NCBI RefSeq assembly: GCF_051014685.1
Contig: NW_027478757.1
Location: forward strand, 62,001 to 126,000
DNA length: 64,000 nucleotides
From: Ptiloglossa arizonensis
Lineage: Eukaryota > Arthropoda > Insecta > Hymenoptera > Colletidae
Reading direction: 5' to 3'
The stretch's first letter is position 1, and every line of letters starts with the position of its first letter. The position numbers and the translations under genes were made by a program. This document shows, one piece after another, positions 47,846 through 61,830 of this stretch. Below the pieces are notes generated by a model that worked only from the letters and a program-made list of their open reading frames with translations, was not told where the DNA came from and did no database searches.

Positions 47846-50800
47846 CGTTTCGAGCATCAGAACTGCGAAAATTTTGAGTTTCTCCAGCGTTTCTTACCTC
47901 CAAACTGCCATAACTCGCGAACGGATTGACAAATCCGCAAAATTTCTGTTGCATCTGAAAGTAGAAACTTGCCCGATTACAACACTATGCGTACTTTTCC
48001 CCTAGGCCGTTCTAGTTATTCGTTTCGAGCACCAGAACTGCGAAAATTTTTAGTTTCTCGAGCGTTTCTTACCTCCAAACTGCCATATCTCGCGAACGGA
48101 TTGACCAATCTGCAAAATTTCTGTTGCATCTGAAAGTAGAAGCTCGCCCGATTACAACACTATGCGCACTTTTCCCCTAGGTCGTTCTAGTTATTCGTTT
48201 CGAGCATCAGAACTGCGAAAATTTTGAGTTTCTCGAGCGTTTCTTACCTCCAAACTGCCATATCTCGCGAACGGATTGACCAATCCGCAATATTTCTGTT
48301 GCATCTGAAAGTAGAAACTCGCCCGATTACAACACTATGCGCACTTTTCCCCTAGGCCGTTCTAGTTATTCGTTTCGAGCATCAGAACTGCGAAAATTTT
48401 GAGTTTCTCAAGCGTTTCTTACCTCCAAACTGCCACATCTCGCGAACGGATTGACCAATCCGCAAAATTTCTGTTGCATCTGAAAGTAGAAACTCGCCCG
48501 ATTACAACGTTATGCGTACTTTTCCCCTAGGCCGTTCTAGTTATTCGTTTCGAGCATCAGAACTGCGAAAATTTTGAGTTTCTCAAGCGTTTCTCACGTA
48601 CAAACTGCCACATCTCGCGAACGGATTGTCCAATCCGCAAAATTTCTGATGCATCTGAAAGTAGAAACTCGCCCGATTACAACGGTATGCGTACTTTTCC
48701 CCTAGGCCGCCCTAGTTATTCGTTTCGAGCATCAGAACTGCAAAAATTTTGAGTTTCTCAAGCGTTTCTTACTTCCAAACTGCCATATCTCGCGAACGGA
48801 TTGACCAATCCGCAAAATTTCTGTTGCATCTGAAAGTAGAAACACGCCCGATTACAACGGTATGCGTACTTTTCCCCTAGGCCGTTCTAGTTATGCTTGT
48901 CGAGCATCAGAACTGCGAAAATTTTGAGTTTCTCGAGCGTTTCTTACCTCCAAACTGCCATATCTCGCGAACGGATTGACCAATCCGCAAAATTTCTGTT
49001 GCATCTGAAAGTAGAAACTCGCCCGATTACAACGGTATGCGTACTTTTCCCCTAGCCCGTTCTAGTTATTCGTTTCGAGCAACAGAACTGCGAAAATTTT
49101 GAGTTTCTCGAACGGTTCTTACTTCCAAACTGCCATATCTCGCGAACGGATTGACCAATCCGCAAAATTTCTGTTGCATCTGAAAGTAGAAACTCGCCCG
49201 ATTACAACGGTGTGCGTACTTTTCCCCTAGGCCGTTCTAGTTATGCTTGTCGAGCATCAGAACTGCGAAAATTTTGAGTTTCTCAAGCGTTTCTTACTTC
49301 CAAACTGCCATATCTCGCAAACGGATTGACCAATCCGCAAAATTTCTGTTGCATCTGGAAGTAGAAACTCGCCCGATTACAACACTATGCGTACTTTTCC
49401 CCTAAGCCGTTCTAGTTATTCGTTTCGAGCATCAGATTTGCGAAAATTTTGAGTTTCTCAAGCGTTTCTTACCTCCAAACTGCCATAACTCGCGAACGGA
49501 TTGACCAATCCGCAAAATTTCTGTTGCATCTGAAAAGAGAAACTCGCCCGATTACAACGGTGTGCGTACTTTTCCCCTAGCCCGTTCTAGTTATTCGTTT
49601 CGAGCAACAGAACTGCGAAAATTTTGAGTTTCTCGAGCGGTTCTTACTTCCAAACTGCCATATCTCGCGAACGGATTGACCAATCCGCAAAATTTCTGTT
49701 GCATCTGAAAGTAGAAACTCGCCCGATTACAATACTATGCGTACTTTTCCCCTAGGCCGTTCTAGTTATTCGTTTCGAGCATCAGAACTGCGAAAATTTT
49801 GAGTTTCTCAAGCGTTTCTTACCTCCAAACTGCCATAACTCGCGAACGGATTGACCAATCCGCAAAATTTCTGTTGCATCTGAAAGTAGAAACTCGCCCG
49901 ATTACAGCGGTATGCGTACTTTTCCCCTAGCCCGTTCTAGTTATTCGTTTCGGGCAACAGAACTGCGAAAAGTTTGAGTTTTTCAAGCGTTGCTTACCTC
50001 CAAACTGCCATATCTCGCGAACGGATTGACCAATCCGCAAAATTTCTGTTGCATCTGAAAGTAGAAACTCGCCCGATTACAACGGTATGCGTACTTTTCC
50101 CCTAGGCCGTTCTAGTTATGCTTGTCGAGCATCAGAACTGCGAAAATTTTGAGTTTCTCGAGCGGTTCTTACTTCCAAACTGCCATATCTCGCGAACGGA
50201 TTGACCAATCCGCAAAATTACTATTGCATCTGAAAGTAGAAACTCGCCCGATTACAACGGTGTGCGTACTTTTCCCCTAGGCCTTTCTAGTTATGCTTGT
50301 CGAGCATCAGAACTGCGAAAATTTTGAGTTTCTCAAGCGTTTCTTACGTCCAAACTGCCATATCTCGCGAACGGATTGACCAATCCGCAAAATTTCTGTT
50401 GCATCTGAAAGTAGAAACTCGCCCGATTAAAACACTATGCGTACTTTTCCCCTAGGCCGTTCTAGTTATGCGTGTCGAGCATCAGAACTGGGAAAATTTT
50501 GAGTTTCTCAAGCGTTTCTTACTTCCAAACTGCCATATCTCGCAAACGGATTGACCAATCCGCAAAATTTCTGTTGCATCTGGAAGAAGAAACTCGCCCG
50601 ATTGCAACGGTGTGCGTACTTTTCCCCTAGGCCGTTCTAGTTATGCTTGTCGAGCATCAGAACTGCGAAAATTTTGAGTTTCTCGAGCGGTTCTTACCTC
50701 CAAACTGCCATATCTCGCGAACGGATTGACCAATCCGCAACATTTCTGTTGCATCTGAAAGTAGAAACTCGCCCGATTACAACACTATGCGTACTTTTCC

Positions 50801-53500
50801 CCTAGGCCGTTCTAGTTATTCGTTTCGAGCATCAGTACTGCGAAAATTTTGAGTTTCTCAAGCGTTTCTTACTTCCAAACTGCCATATCTCGCGAACGGA
50901 TTGACCAATCCGCACAATTTCTGTTGCATCTGAAAGTAGAAACTCGCCCGATTACAATACTATGCGTACTTTTCCCCTAGGCCGTCCTAGTTATTCGTTT
51001 CGAGCATCAGAACTGCGAAAATTTTGAGTTTCTCAAGCGTTTCTTACCTCCAAACTGCCATAACTCGCGAACGGATTGACCAATCCGCAAAATTTCTGTT
51101 GCATCTGAAAGTAGAAACTCGCCCGATTACAACGGTATGCGTACTTTTCCCCTAGGCCGTTCTAGTTATTCGTTTCGAGCATCAGAACTGTGAAAATTTT
51201 GAGTTTCTCAAGCGTTTCTTACCTCCAAACTGCCATATCTCGAGAACGGATTGACCAATCCGCAAAATTTCTGTTGCATCTGAAAGTAGAAACTCGCCCG
51301 ATTACAACACTATGCGTACTTTTCCCCTAGGCCGTTCTAGTTATGCTTGTCGAGCATCAGAACTGCGAAAATTTTGAGTTTCTCGAGCGTTTCTTACCTC
51401 CAAACTGCCATATCTCGCGAACGGATTGACCAATCCGCAAAATTTCTGTTGCATCTGAAAGTAGAAACTCGCCCGATTACAACGGTATGCGTACTTTTCC
51501 CCTAGCCCGTTCTAGTTATTCGTTTCGAGCAACAGAACTGCGAAAATTTTGAGTTTTTCAAGCGTTGCTTACCTCCAAACTGCCATATCGCGCGAACGGA
51601 TTGACCAATCCGCAAAATTTCTGTTGCATCTGAAAGTAGAAACTCGCCCGATTACAACACTATGCGTACTTTTCCCCTAAGCCGTTCTAGTTATTCGTTT
51701 CGAGCATCAGAATTGCGAAAATTTTGAGTTTCTCAAGCGTTTCTTACCTCCAAACTGCCATAACTCGCGAACGGATTGAGCAATCCGCAAAATTTCTGTT
51801 GCATCTGAAAGTAGAAACTCGCCCGATTACAACGGTGAGCGTACTTTTCCCCTAGCCCGTTCTAGTTATTCGTTTCGAGCAACAGAACTGCGAAAATTTT
51901 GAGTTTCTCGAGCGGTTCTTACTTCCAAACTGCCATATCTCGCGAACGGATTGACCAATCCGCAAAATTTCTGTTGCATCTGAAAGTAGAAACTCGCCCG
52001 ATTACAACGGTATGCGTACTTTTCCCCTAGGCCGTTCTAGTTATTCGTTTCGAGCATCAGAACTGCGAAAATTTTGAGTTTCTCAAGCGTTTCTCACGTA
52101 CAAACTGCCACATCTCGCGAACGGATTGTCCAATCCGCAAAATTTCTGATGCATCTGAAAGTAGAAACTCGCCCGATTACAACGGTATGCGTACTTTTCC
52201 CCTAGGCCGTTCTAGTTATGCTTGTCGAGCATCAGAACTGGGAAAATTTTGAGTTTCTCAAGCGTTTCTTACTTCCAAACTGCAATATCTCGCAAACGGA
52301 TTGACCAATCCGCAAAATTTCTGTTGCATCTGGAAGTAGAAACTCGCCCGATTACAACACAGTGCGTACTTTTCCCCTAAGCCGTTCTAGTTATTCGTTT
52401 CGAGCATCAGAACTGCGAAAATTTTGAGTTTCTCAAGCGTTTCTTACTTCCAAACTGCCATATCTCGCAAACGGATTGACCAATCCGCAAAATTTCTGTT
52501 GCATCTGAAAGTAGAAACTCGCCCGATTACAACGGTATGCGTACTTTTCCCCTTGCCCGTTCTAGGTATTCGTTTCGGGCAACAGAACTGCGAAAATTTT
52601 GAGTTTTTCAAGCGTTGCTTACCTCCAAACTGCCATATCTCGCGAACGGATTGACCAATCCGCAAAATTTCTGTTGCACCTGAAAGTAGAAACTCGCCCG
52701 ATTACAACACAGTGCGTACTTTTCCCCTAGGCCGTTCTAGTTATTCGTTTCGAGCATCAGAACTGCGAAAATTTTGAGTTTCTCAAGCGTTTCTTACTTC
52801 CAAACTGCCATATCTCGCAAACGGATTGACCAATCCGCAAAATTTCTGTTGCATCTGAAAGTAGAAACTCGCCCGATTACAACACTATGCGTACTTTTCC
52901 CCTAGGCCGTTCTAGTTATGCTTGTCGAGCATCAGAACTGCGAAAATTTTGAGTTTCTCGAGCGTTTCTTACCTCCAAACTGCCACATCTCGCGAACGGA
53001 TTGTCCAATCCGCAAAATTTCTGATGCATCTGAAAGTAGAAACTCGACCGATTACAACGGTATGCGTACTTTTCCCCTAGGCCGCCCTAGTTATTCGTTT
53101 CGAGCATCAGAACTGCAAAAATTTTGAGTTTCTCAAGCGTTTCTTACTTCCAAACTGCCATATCTCGCGAACGGATTGACCAATCCGCAAAATTTCTGTT
53201 GCATCTGAAAGTAGAAACTCGCCCGATTACAACGGTATGCGTACTTTTCCCCTAGGCCGTTCTAGTTATGCTTGTCGAGCATCAGAACTGCGAAAATTTT
53301 GAGTTTCTCGAGCGTTTCTTACCTCCAAACTGCCATATCTCGCGAACGGATTGACCAATCCGCAAAATTTCTGTTGCATCTGAAAGTAGAAACTCGCCCG
53401 ATTACAACGGTATGCGTACTTTTCCCCTAGCCCGTTCTAGTTATGCTTGTCGAGCATCAGAACTGCGAAAATTTTGAGTTTCTCGAGCGGTTCTTACTTC
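47846..53500 (+). repeat. Disordered satellite monomers
   Basis: No long tandem HOR was seen. The 'gtttctcacg/attgtccaatcc' monomer recurs near 48,591 and 52,091. Private variants include 'gacaaatcc', 'aaacttgccc', 'aggtcgttc', 'gaaacacgccc', 'catcagatttg', 'gaaaagtttgag', 'gcaaaattactatt', 'ttatgcgtgtcg' and 'ctgcaatatctc'. The monomers at 50.5-51.3 kb resemble parts of the 12-mer HOR to the right. No indel was noted in this stretch. Confidence 0.75.
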
Positions 53501-55600
53501 CAAACTGCCATATCTCGCGAACGGATTGACCAATCCGCAAAATTTCTGTTGCATCTGAAAGTAGAAGCTCGCCCAATTACAACACAGTGCGTACTTTTCC
53601 CCTAGGCCGTTCTAGTTATTCGTTTCGTGCATCAGAACTGCGATAATTTTGAGTTTCTCAAGCGTTTCTTACCTCCAAACTGCCATAACTCGCGAACGGA
53701 TTGACCAATCCGCAAAATTTCTGTTGCATCTGAAAGTAGAAACTCGCCCGATTACAACGGTATGCGTACTTTTCCCCTAGGCCGTTCTAGTTATTCGTTT
53801 CGAGCATCAGAACTGTGAAAATTTTGAGTTTCTCAAGCGTTTCTTACCTCCAAACTGCCATATCTCGAGAACGGATTGACCAATCCGCAAAATTTCTGTT
53901 GCATCTGAAAGTAGAAACTCGCCCGATTACAACACTATGCGTACTTTTCCCCTAGGCCGTTCTAGTTATGCTTGTCGAGCATCAGAACTGCGAAAATTTT
54001 GAGTTTCTCGAGCGTTTCCTACCTCCAAACTGCCATATCTCGCGAACGGATTGACCAATCCGCAAAATTTCTGTTGCATCTGAAAGTAGAAACTCGCCCG
54101 ATTACAACGGTATGCGTACTTTTCCCCTAGCCCGTTCTAGTTATTCGTTTCGAGCAACAGAACTGCGAAAATTTTGAGTTTTTCAAGCGTTGCTTACCAC
54201 CAATCTGCCATATCTCGCGAACGGATTGACCAATCCGCAAAATTTCTGTTGCATCTGAAAGTAGAAACTCGCCCGATTACAACGGTGTGCGTACTTTTCC
54301 CCTAGGCCGTTCTAGTTATGCTTGTCGAGCATCAGAACTGCGAAAATTTTGAGTTTCTCGAGCGTTTCTTACCTCCAAACTGCCATATCTCGCGAACGGA
54401 TTGACCAATCCGCAAAATTTCTGTTGCATCTGAAAGTAGAAACTCCCCCGACTACAACACTATGCGTACTTTTCCCCTAGGCCGTTCTAGTTATTCGTTT
54501 CGAGCATCAGAACTGCGAAAATTTTGAGTTTCTCAATCGTTTCTTACTTCCAAACTGCCATATCTCGCAAACGGATTGACCAATCCGCAAAATTTCTGTT
54601 GCATCTGGAAGTAGAAACTCGCCCGATTACAACACTATGCGTACTTTTCCCCTAAGCCGTTCTAGTTATTCGTTTCGAGCATCAGAATTGCGAAAATTTT
54701 GAGTTTCTCAAGCGTTTCTTACCTCCAAACTGCCATAACTCGCGAACGGATTGACCAATCCGCAAAATTTCTATTGCATCTGAAAGTAGAAACTCGCCCG
54801 ATTACAACGGTGTGCGTGCTTTTCCCCTAGCCCGTTCTAGTTATTCGTTTCGAGCAACAGAACTGCGAAAATTTTGAGTTTCTCGAGCGGTTTTTACTTC
54901 CAAACTGCCATATCTCGCGAACGGATTGACCAATCCGCAAAATTTCTGTTGCATCTGAAAGAAGAAACTCGCCCGATTGCAACGGTGTGCGTACTTTTCC
55001 CCTAGGCCGTTCTAGTTATGCTTGTCGAGCATCAGAACTGCGAAAATTTTGAGTTTCTCGAGCGGTTCTTACCTCCAAACTGCCATATCTCGCGAACGGA
55101 TTGACCAATCCGCAACATTTCTGTTGCATCTGAAAGTAGAAACTCGCCCGATTACAACACTATGCGTACTTTTCCCCTAGGCCGTTCTAGTTATTCGTTT
55201 CGAGCATCAGAACTGCGAAAATTTTGAGTTTCTCAAGCGTTTCTTACTTCCAAACTGCCATATCTCGCGAACGGATTGACCAATCCGCACAATTTCTGTT
55301 GCATCTGAAAGTAGAAACTCGCCCGATTACAATACTATGCGTACTTTTCCCCTAGGCCGTCCTAGTTATTCGTTTCGAGCATCAGAACTGTGAAAATTTT
55401 GAGTTTCTCAAGCGTTTCTTACCTCCAAACTGCCATATCTCGAGAACGGATTGACCAATCCGCAAAATTTCTGTTGCATCTGAAAGTAGAAACTCGCCCG
55501 ATTACAACACTATGCGTACTTTTCCCCTAGGCCGTTCTAGTTATGCTTGTCGAGCATCAGAACTGCGAAAATTTTTAGTTTCTCGAGCGTTTCTTACCTC
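53500..55600 (+). repeat. 12-monomer HOR (2,100 bp), copy 1
   Basis: Shared with copy 2 at exactly 2,100 bp from about 53,500 to 55,390. Markers are 'cgcccaattac', 'cgtttcgtgc' (53,621 and 55,721), 'gcgataattttg', 'ctcgagaacgg' (53,864 and 55,964), 'gtttcctacc', 'ccaccaatctgcc', 'ctcaatcg', 'cgtgctttt', 'ggtttttac', 'tgaaagaagaa', 'gcaacattt' and 'gcacaattt' with 'ccgtcctag'. No net indels. Confidence 0.88.
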
Positions 55601-57490
55601 CAAACTGCCATATCTCGCGAACGGATTGACCAATCCGCAAAATTTCTGTTGCATCTGAAAGTAGAAGCTCGCCCAATTACAACACAGTGCGTACTTTTCC
55701 CCTAGGCCGTTCTAGTTATTCGTTTCGTGCATCAGAACTGCGATAATTTTGAGTTTCTCAAGCGTTTCTTACCTCCAAACTGCCATAACTCGCGAACGGA
55801 TTGACCAATCCGCAAAATTTCTGTTGCATCTGAAAGTAGAAACTCGCCCGATTACAACGGTATGCGTACTTTTCCCCTAGGCCGTTCTAGTTATTCGTTT
55901 CGAGCATCAGAACTGTGAAAATTTTGAGTTTCTCAAGCGTTTCTTACCTCCAAACTGCCATATCTCGAGAACGGATTGACCAATCCGCAAAATTTCTGTT
56001 GCATCTGAAAGTAGAAACTCGCCCGATTACAACACTATGCGTACTTTTCCCCTAGGCCGTTCTAGTTATGCTTGTCGAGCATCAGAACTGCGAAAATTTT
56101 GAGTTTCTCGAGCGTTTCCTACCTCCAAACTGCCATATCTCGCGAACGGATTGACCAATCCGCAAAATTTCTGTTGCATCTGAAAGTAGAAACTCGCCCG
56201 ATTACAACGGTATGCGTACTTTTCCCCTAGCCCGTTCTAGTTATTCGTTTCGTGCAACAGAACTGCGAAAATTTTGAGTTTTTCAAGCGTTGCTTACCAC
56301 CAATCTGCCATATCTCGCGAACGGATTGACCAATCCGCAAAATTTCTGTTGCATCTGAAAGTAGAAACTCGCCCGATTACAACGGTGTGCGTACTTTTCC
56401 CCTAGGCCGTTCTAGTTATGCTTGTCGAGCATCAGAACTGCGAAAATTTTGAGTTTCTCGAGCGTTTCTTACCTCCAAACTGCCATATCTCGCGAACGGA
56501 TTGACCAATCCGCAAAATTTCTGTTGCATCTGAAAGTAGAAACTCCCCCGACTACAACACTATGCGTACTTTTCCCCTAGGCCGTTCTAGTTATTCGTTT
56601 CGAGCATCAGAACTGCGAAAATTTTGAGTTTCTCAATCGTTTCTTACTTCCAAACTGCCATATCTCGCAAACGGATTGACCAATCCGCAAAATTTCTGTT
56701 GCATCTGGAAGTAGAAACTCGCCCGATTACAACACTATGCGTACTTTTCCCGTAAGCCGTTCTAGTTATTCGTTTCGAGCATCAGAATTGCAAAAATTTT
56801 GAGTTTCTCAAGCGTTTCTTACCTCCAAACTGCCATAACTCGCGAACGGATTGACCAATCCGCAAAATTTCTATTGCATCTGAAAGTAGAAACTCGCCCG
56901 ATTACAACGGTGTGCGTGCTTTTCCCCTAGCCCGTTCTAGTTATTCGTTTCGAGCAACAGAACTGCGAAAATTTTGAGTTTCTCGAGCGGTTTTTACTTC
57001 CAAACTGCCATATCTCGCGAACGGATTGACCAATCCGCAAAATTTCTGTTGCATCTGAAAGAAGAAACTCGCCCGATTGCAACGGTGTGCGTACTTTTCC
57101 CCTAGGCCGTTCTAGTTATGCTTGTCGAGCATCAGAACTGCGAAAATTTTGAGTTTCTCGAGCGGTTCTTACCTCCAAACTGCCATATCTCGCGAACGGA
57201 TTGACCAATCCGCAACATTTCTGTTGCATCTGAAAGTAGAAACTCGCCCGATTACAACACTATGCGTACTTTTCCCCTAGGCCGTTCTAGTTATTCGTTT
57301 CGAGCATCAGAACTGCGAAAATTTTGAGTTTCTCAAGCGTTTCTTACTTCCAAACTGCCATATCTCGCGAACGGATTGACCAATCCGCACAATTTCTGTT
57401 GCATCTGAAAGTAGAAACTCGCCCGATTACAATACTATGCGTACTTTTCCCCTAGGCCGTCCTAGTTATTCGTTTCGAGCATCAGAACTG
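55601..57490 (+). repeat. 12-monomer HOR, copy 2
   Basis: Same monomer order as copy 1. Noticed differences are 'cgtgcaac' near 56,252, 'ttcccgtaagcc' near 56,748 and 'attgcaaaaat' near 56,788. Identity ends at about 57,490, where copy 1 continues 'actgtgaaaa' and this copy 'actgcgaaaatg'. Confidence 0.87.
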
Positions 57491-58564
57491 CGAAAATGTT
57501 GAGTTTCTCAAGCGTTTCTTACCTCCAAACTGCCATAACTCGCGAACGGATTGACCAATCCGCAAAATTTCTGTTGCATCTGAAAGTAGAAACTCGCCCG
57601 ATTACAACGGTATGCGTACTTTTCCCCTAGGCCGTTCTAGTTATTCGTTTCGAGCATCAGAACTGTGAAAATTTTGAGTTTCTCAAGCGTTTCTTACCTC
57701 CAAACTGCCATATCTCGAGAACGGATTGACCAATCCGCAAAATTTCTGTTGCATCTGAAAGTAGAAACTCGCCCGATTACAACACTATGCGTACTTTTCC
57801 CCTAGGCCGTTCTAGTTATGCTTGTCGAGCATCAGAACTGCGAAAATTTTGAGTTTCTCGAGCGGTTCTTACCTCCAAACTGCCATATCTCGCGAACGGA
57901 TTGACCAATCCGCAACATTTCTGTTGCATCTGAAAGTAGAAACTCGCCCGATTACAACACTATGCGTACTTTTCCCCTAGGCCGTTCTAGTTATTCGTTT
58001 CGAGCATCAGAACTGCGAAAATTTTGAGTTTCTCAAGCGTTTCTTACTTCCAAACTGCCATATCTCGCGAACGGATTGACCAATCCGCACAATTTCTGTT
58101 GCATCTGAAAGTAGAAACTCGCCCGATTACAATACTATGCGTACTTTTCCCCTAGGCCGTCCTAGTTATTCGTTTCGAGCATCAGAACTGCGAAAATGTT
58201 GAGTTTCTCAAGCGTTTCTTACCTCCAAACTGCCATAACTCGCGAACGGATTGACCAATCCGCAAAATTTCTGTTGCATCTGAAAGTAGAAACTCGCCCG
58301 ATTACAACGGTATGCGTACTTTTCCCCTAGGCCGTTCTAGTTATTCGTTTCGAGCATCAGAACTGTGAAAATTTTGAGTTTCTCAAGCGTTTCTTACCTC
58401 CAAACTGCCATATCTCGAGAACGGATTGACCAATCCGCAAAATTTCTGTTGCATCTGAAAGTAGAAACTCGCCCGATTACAACACTATGCGTACTTTTCC
58501 CCTAGGCCGTTCTAGTTATGCTTGTCGAGCATCAGAACTGCGAAAATTTTGAGTTTCTCGAGCG
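57131..58564 (+). repeat. 4-monomer (700 bp) tandem, two copies
   Basis: 57,131-57,830 and 57,831-58,530 are the same four monomers in the same order, at an exact 700-bp shift: 'gcaacattt', 'gcacaattt/ccgtcctag', 'aaaatgttgag/cataactcg' and 'actgtgaaaa/ctcgagaacgg'. Markers are 'aaaatgttgag' about 57,494 and 58,194, and 'ctcgagaacgg' 57,714 and 58,414. Similarity stops near 58,564. It grew out of the right end of the 12-mer block. Confidence 0.88.
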
Positions 58565-60130
58565 TTTCTTACCTCCAAACTGCCATATCTCGCGAACGGA
58601 TTGACCAATCCGCAAAATTTCTGTTGCATCTGAAAGTAGAAACTCGCCCGATTACAACGGTATGCGTACTTTTCCCCTAGCCCGTTCTAGTTATTCGTTT
58701 CGAGCAACAGAACTGCGAAAATTTTGAGTTTTTCAAGCGTTGCTTACCTCCAAACTGCCATATCTCGCGAACGGATTGACCAATCCGCAAAATTTCTGTT
58801 GCATCTGAAAGTAGAAACTCGCCCGATTACAATACTATGCGTACTTTTCCCCTAGGCCGTTCTAGTTATTCGTTTCGAGCATCAGAACTGCGAAAATTTT
58901 GAGTTTCTCAAGCGTTTCTTACCTCCAAACTGCCATATCTCGCGAACGGATTGACCAATCCGCAAAATTTCTGTTGCATCTGAAAGTAGAAACTCGCCCG
59001 ATTACAACACTATGCGTACTTTTCCCCTAGGCCGTTCTAGTTATTCGTTTCGAGCATCAGAACTGCGAAAATTTTGAGTTTCTCAAGCGTTTCTTACCTC
59101 CAAACTGCCATATCTCGCGAACGGATTGACCAATCCGCAAAATTTCTGTTGCATCTGAAAGTAGAAACTCGCCCGATTACAACTGTATGCGTACTTTTCC
59201 CCTAGCCCGTTCTAGTTATTCGTTTCGAGCAACAGAACTGCGAAAATTTTGAGTTTCTCAAGCGTCTCTTACTTCCAAACTGCCATATCTCGGGAACGGA
59301 TTGACCAATCCGCACAATTTCTGTTGCATCTGAAAGTAGAAACTCGCCCGATTACAACACTATTCGTACTTTTCCCCTAGGCCGTCTAGTTATTCGTTTC
59401 GAGCATCAGAACTGCGAAAATTTTGAGTTTCTCAAGCGTTTCTTACCTCCAAACTGCCATATCTCGCGAACGGATTGACCAATCCGCAAAATTTCTGTTG
59501 CATCTGAAAGTAGAAACTCGCCCGATTACAACACTATGCGTACTTTTCCCCTAGGCCGCCCTAGTTATTCGTTTCGAGCATCAGAACTGCAAAAATTTTG
59601 AGTTTCTCAAGCGTTTCTTACTTCCAAACTGCCATATCTCGCGAACGGATTGACCAATCCGCAAAATTTCTGTTGCATCTGAGAGTAGAAACCCGCCCCA
59701 TTACAACTGTATGCGTACTTTTCCCCTAGTCCGTTATAGTTATTCGTTTCAAGCATCAGAACTGCGAAAATTTTTAGTTTCTCAAGCGTTTCTTACCTCC
59801 AAACTGCCATATCTCGCGAACGAATTGACCAATCCGCAAAATTTCTGTTGCATCTGAAAGTAGAAACTCGCCCTATTACAACGGTATGCGTACTTTTCCC
59901 CTAGGCCGTTCTAGTTGTGCCTGTCGAGCAACAGAACTGCGAAAATTTTGAGTTTTTCAAGCGTTGCTTACCTCCAAACTGCCATATCTCGCGAACGGAT
60001 TGACCAATCCGCAAAATTTCTGTTGCATCTGAAAGTAGAAACTCGCCCGATTACAATACTATGCGTACTTTTCCCCTAGGCCGTTCTAGTTATTCGTTTC
60101 GAGCATCAGAACTGCGAAAATTTTGAGTTT
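58565..60130 (+). repeat. Disordered satellite monomers
   Basis: Mixed monomers with private variants ('ctcgggaacgg', 'ctattcg', 'gttatagtt', 'tttcaagcatc', 'ccctattac', 'gttgtgcctgtcg') and one 1-bp deletion ('ggccgtctag', about 59,385). No HOR seen. Confidence 0.75.
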
Positions 60131-61830
60131 CTCAAGCGTTTCTTACCTCCAAACTGCCATAACTCGCGAACGGATTGACCAATCCGCAGAATTTCTGTTG
60201 CATCTGAAAGTAGAAAATCGCCCGATTACAACGGTATGCGTACTTTTCCCCTAGGCCGTTCTAGTTATTCGTTTCGAGCATCAGAACTGTGAAAATTTTG
60301 AGTTTCTCAAGCGTTTCTTACCTCCAAACTGCCATATCTCGAGAACGGATTGACCAATCCGCAAAATTTCTGTTGCATCTGAAAGTAGAAACTCGCCCGA
60401 TTACAACACTATGCGTACTTTTCCCCTAGGCCGTTCTAGTTATGCTTGTCGAGCATCAGAACTGCGAAAATTTTGAGTTTCTCGAGCGTTTCTTACCTCC
60501 AAACTGCCATATCTCGCGAACGGATTGACCAATCCGCAAAATTTCTGTTGCATCTGAAAGTAGAAACTCGCCCGATTACAACGGTATGCGTACTTTTCCC
60601 CTAGCCCGTTCTAGTTATTCGTTTCGAGCAACAGAACTGCGAAAATTTTGAGTTTTTCAAGCGTTGCTTACCTCCAAACTGCCATATCTCACGAACGGAT
60701 TGACCAATCCGCAAAATTTCTGTTGCATCTGAAAGTAGAAACTCGCCCGATTACAACGGTGTGCGTACTTTTCCCCTAGGCCGTTCTAGTTATGCTTGTC
60801 GAGCATCAGAACTGCGAAAATTTTGAGTTTCTCGAGCGTTTCTTACCTCCAAACTGCCATATCTCGCGAACGGATTGACCAATCCGCAAAATTACTGTTG
60901 CATCTGAAAGTAGAAACTCCCCCGACTACAACACTATGCGTACTTTTCCCCTAGGCCGTTCTAGTTATTCGTTTCGAGCATCAGAACTGCGAAAATTTTG
61001 AGTTTCTCAATCGTTTCTTACTTCCAAACTGCCATATCTCGCAAACGGATTGACCAATACGCAAAATTTCTGTTGCATCTGGAAGTAGAAACTCGCCCGA
61101 TTACAACACTATGCGTACTTTTCCCCTAAGCCGTTCTAGTTATTCGTTTCGAGCATCAGAATTGCGAAAATTTTGAGTTTCTCAAGCGTTTCTTACCTCC
61201 AAACTGCCATAACTCGCGAACGGATTGACCAATCCGCAAAATTTCTGTTGCATCTGAAAGTAGAAACTCGCCCGATTACAACGGTGTGCGTACTTTTCCC
61301 CTAGCCCGTTCTAGTTATTCGTTTCCAGCAACAGAACTGCGAAAATTTTGAGTTTCTCGAGCGGTTTTTACTTCCAAACTGCCATATCTCGCGAACGGAT
61401 TGACCAATCCGCAAAATTTCTGTTGCATCTGAAAGAAGAAACTCGCCCGATTGCAACGGTGTGCGTACTTTTCCCCTAGGCCGTTCTAGTTATGCTTGTC
61501 GAGCATCAGAACTGCGAAAATTTTGAGTTTCTCGAGCGGTTCTTACCTCCAAACTGCCATATCTCGCGAACGGATTGACCAATCCGCAACATTTCTGTTG
61601 CATCTGAAAGTAGAAACTCGCCCGATTACAACACTATGCGTACTTTTCCCCTAGGCCGTTCTAGTTATTCGTTTCGAGCATCAGAACTGCGAAAATTTTG
61701 AGTTTCTCAAGCGTTTCTTACTTCCAAACTGCCATATCTCGCGAACGGATTGACCAATCCGCACAATTTCTGTTGCATCTGAAAGTAGAAACTCGCCCGA
61801 TTACAATACTATGCGTACTTTTCCCCTAGG
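60130..61830 (+). repeat. Diverged third relative of the 12-monomer HOR
   Basis: The monomer order follows 53.7-55.4 kb: 'actgtgaaaa/ctcgagaacgg' (60,338), 'ctcccccgactac', 'ctcaatcg', 'ggtttttac', 'tgaaagaagaa' (61,431), 'gcaacattt' and 'gcacaattt'. It lies 4,374 bp from copy 2 (25 units less one). It has more private changes than copies 1 and 2 share, for example 'cgcagaattt', 'gaaaatcgcc', 'tctcacgaacgg', 'aattactg', 'aatacgc' and 'tttccagc'. Confidence 0.8.

Noticed and set aside
52918..53127. 69-codon ATG-initiated ORF
   Set aside because: Begins at the ATG of the 'tatgcttgtcg' variant and reads through repeat sequence. Most other monomers with the same ATG stop sooner. Chance frame.
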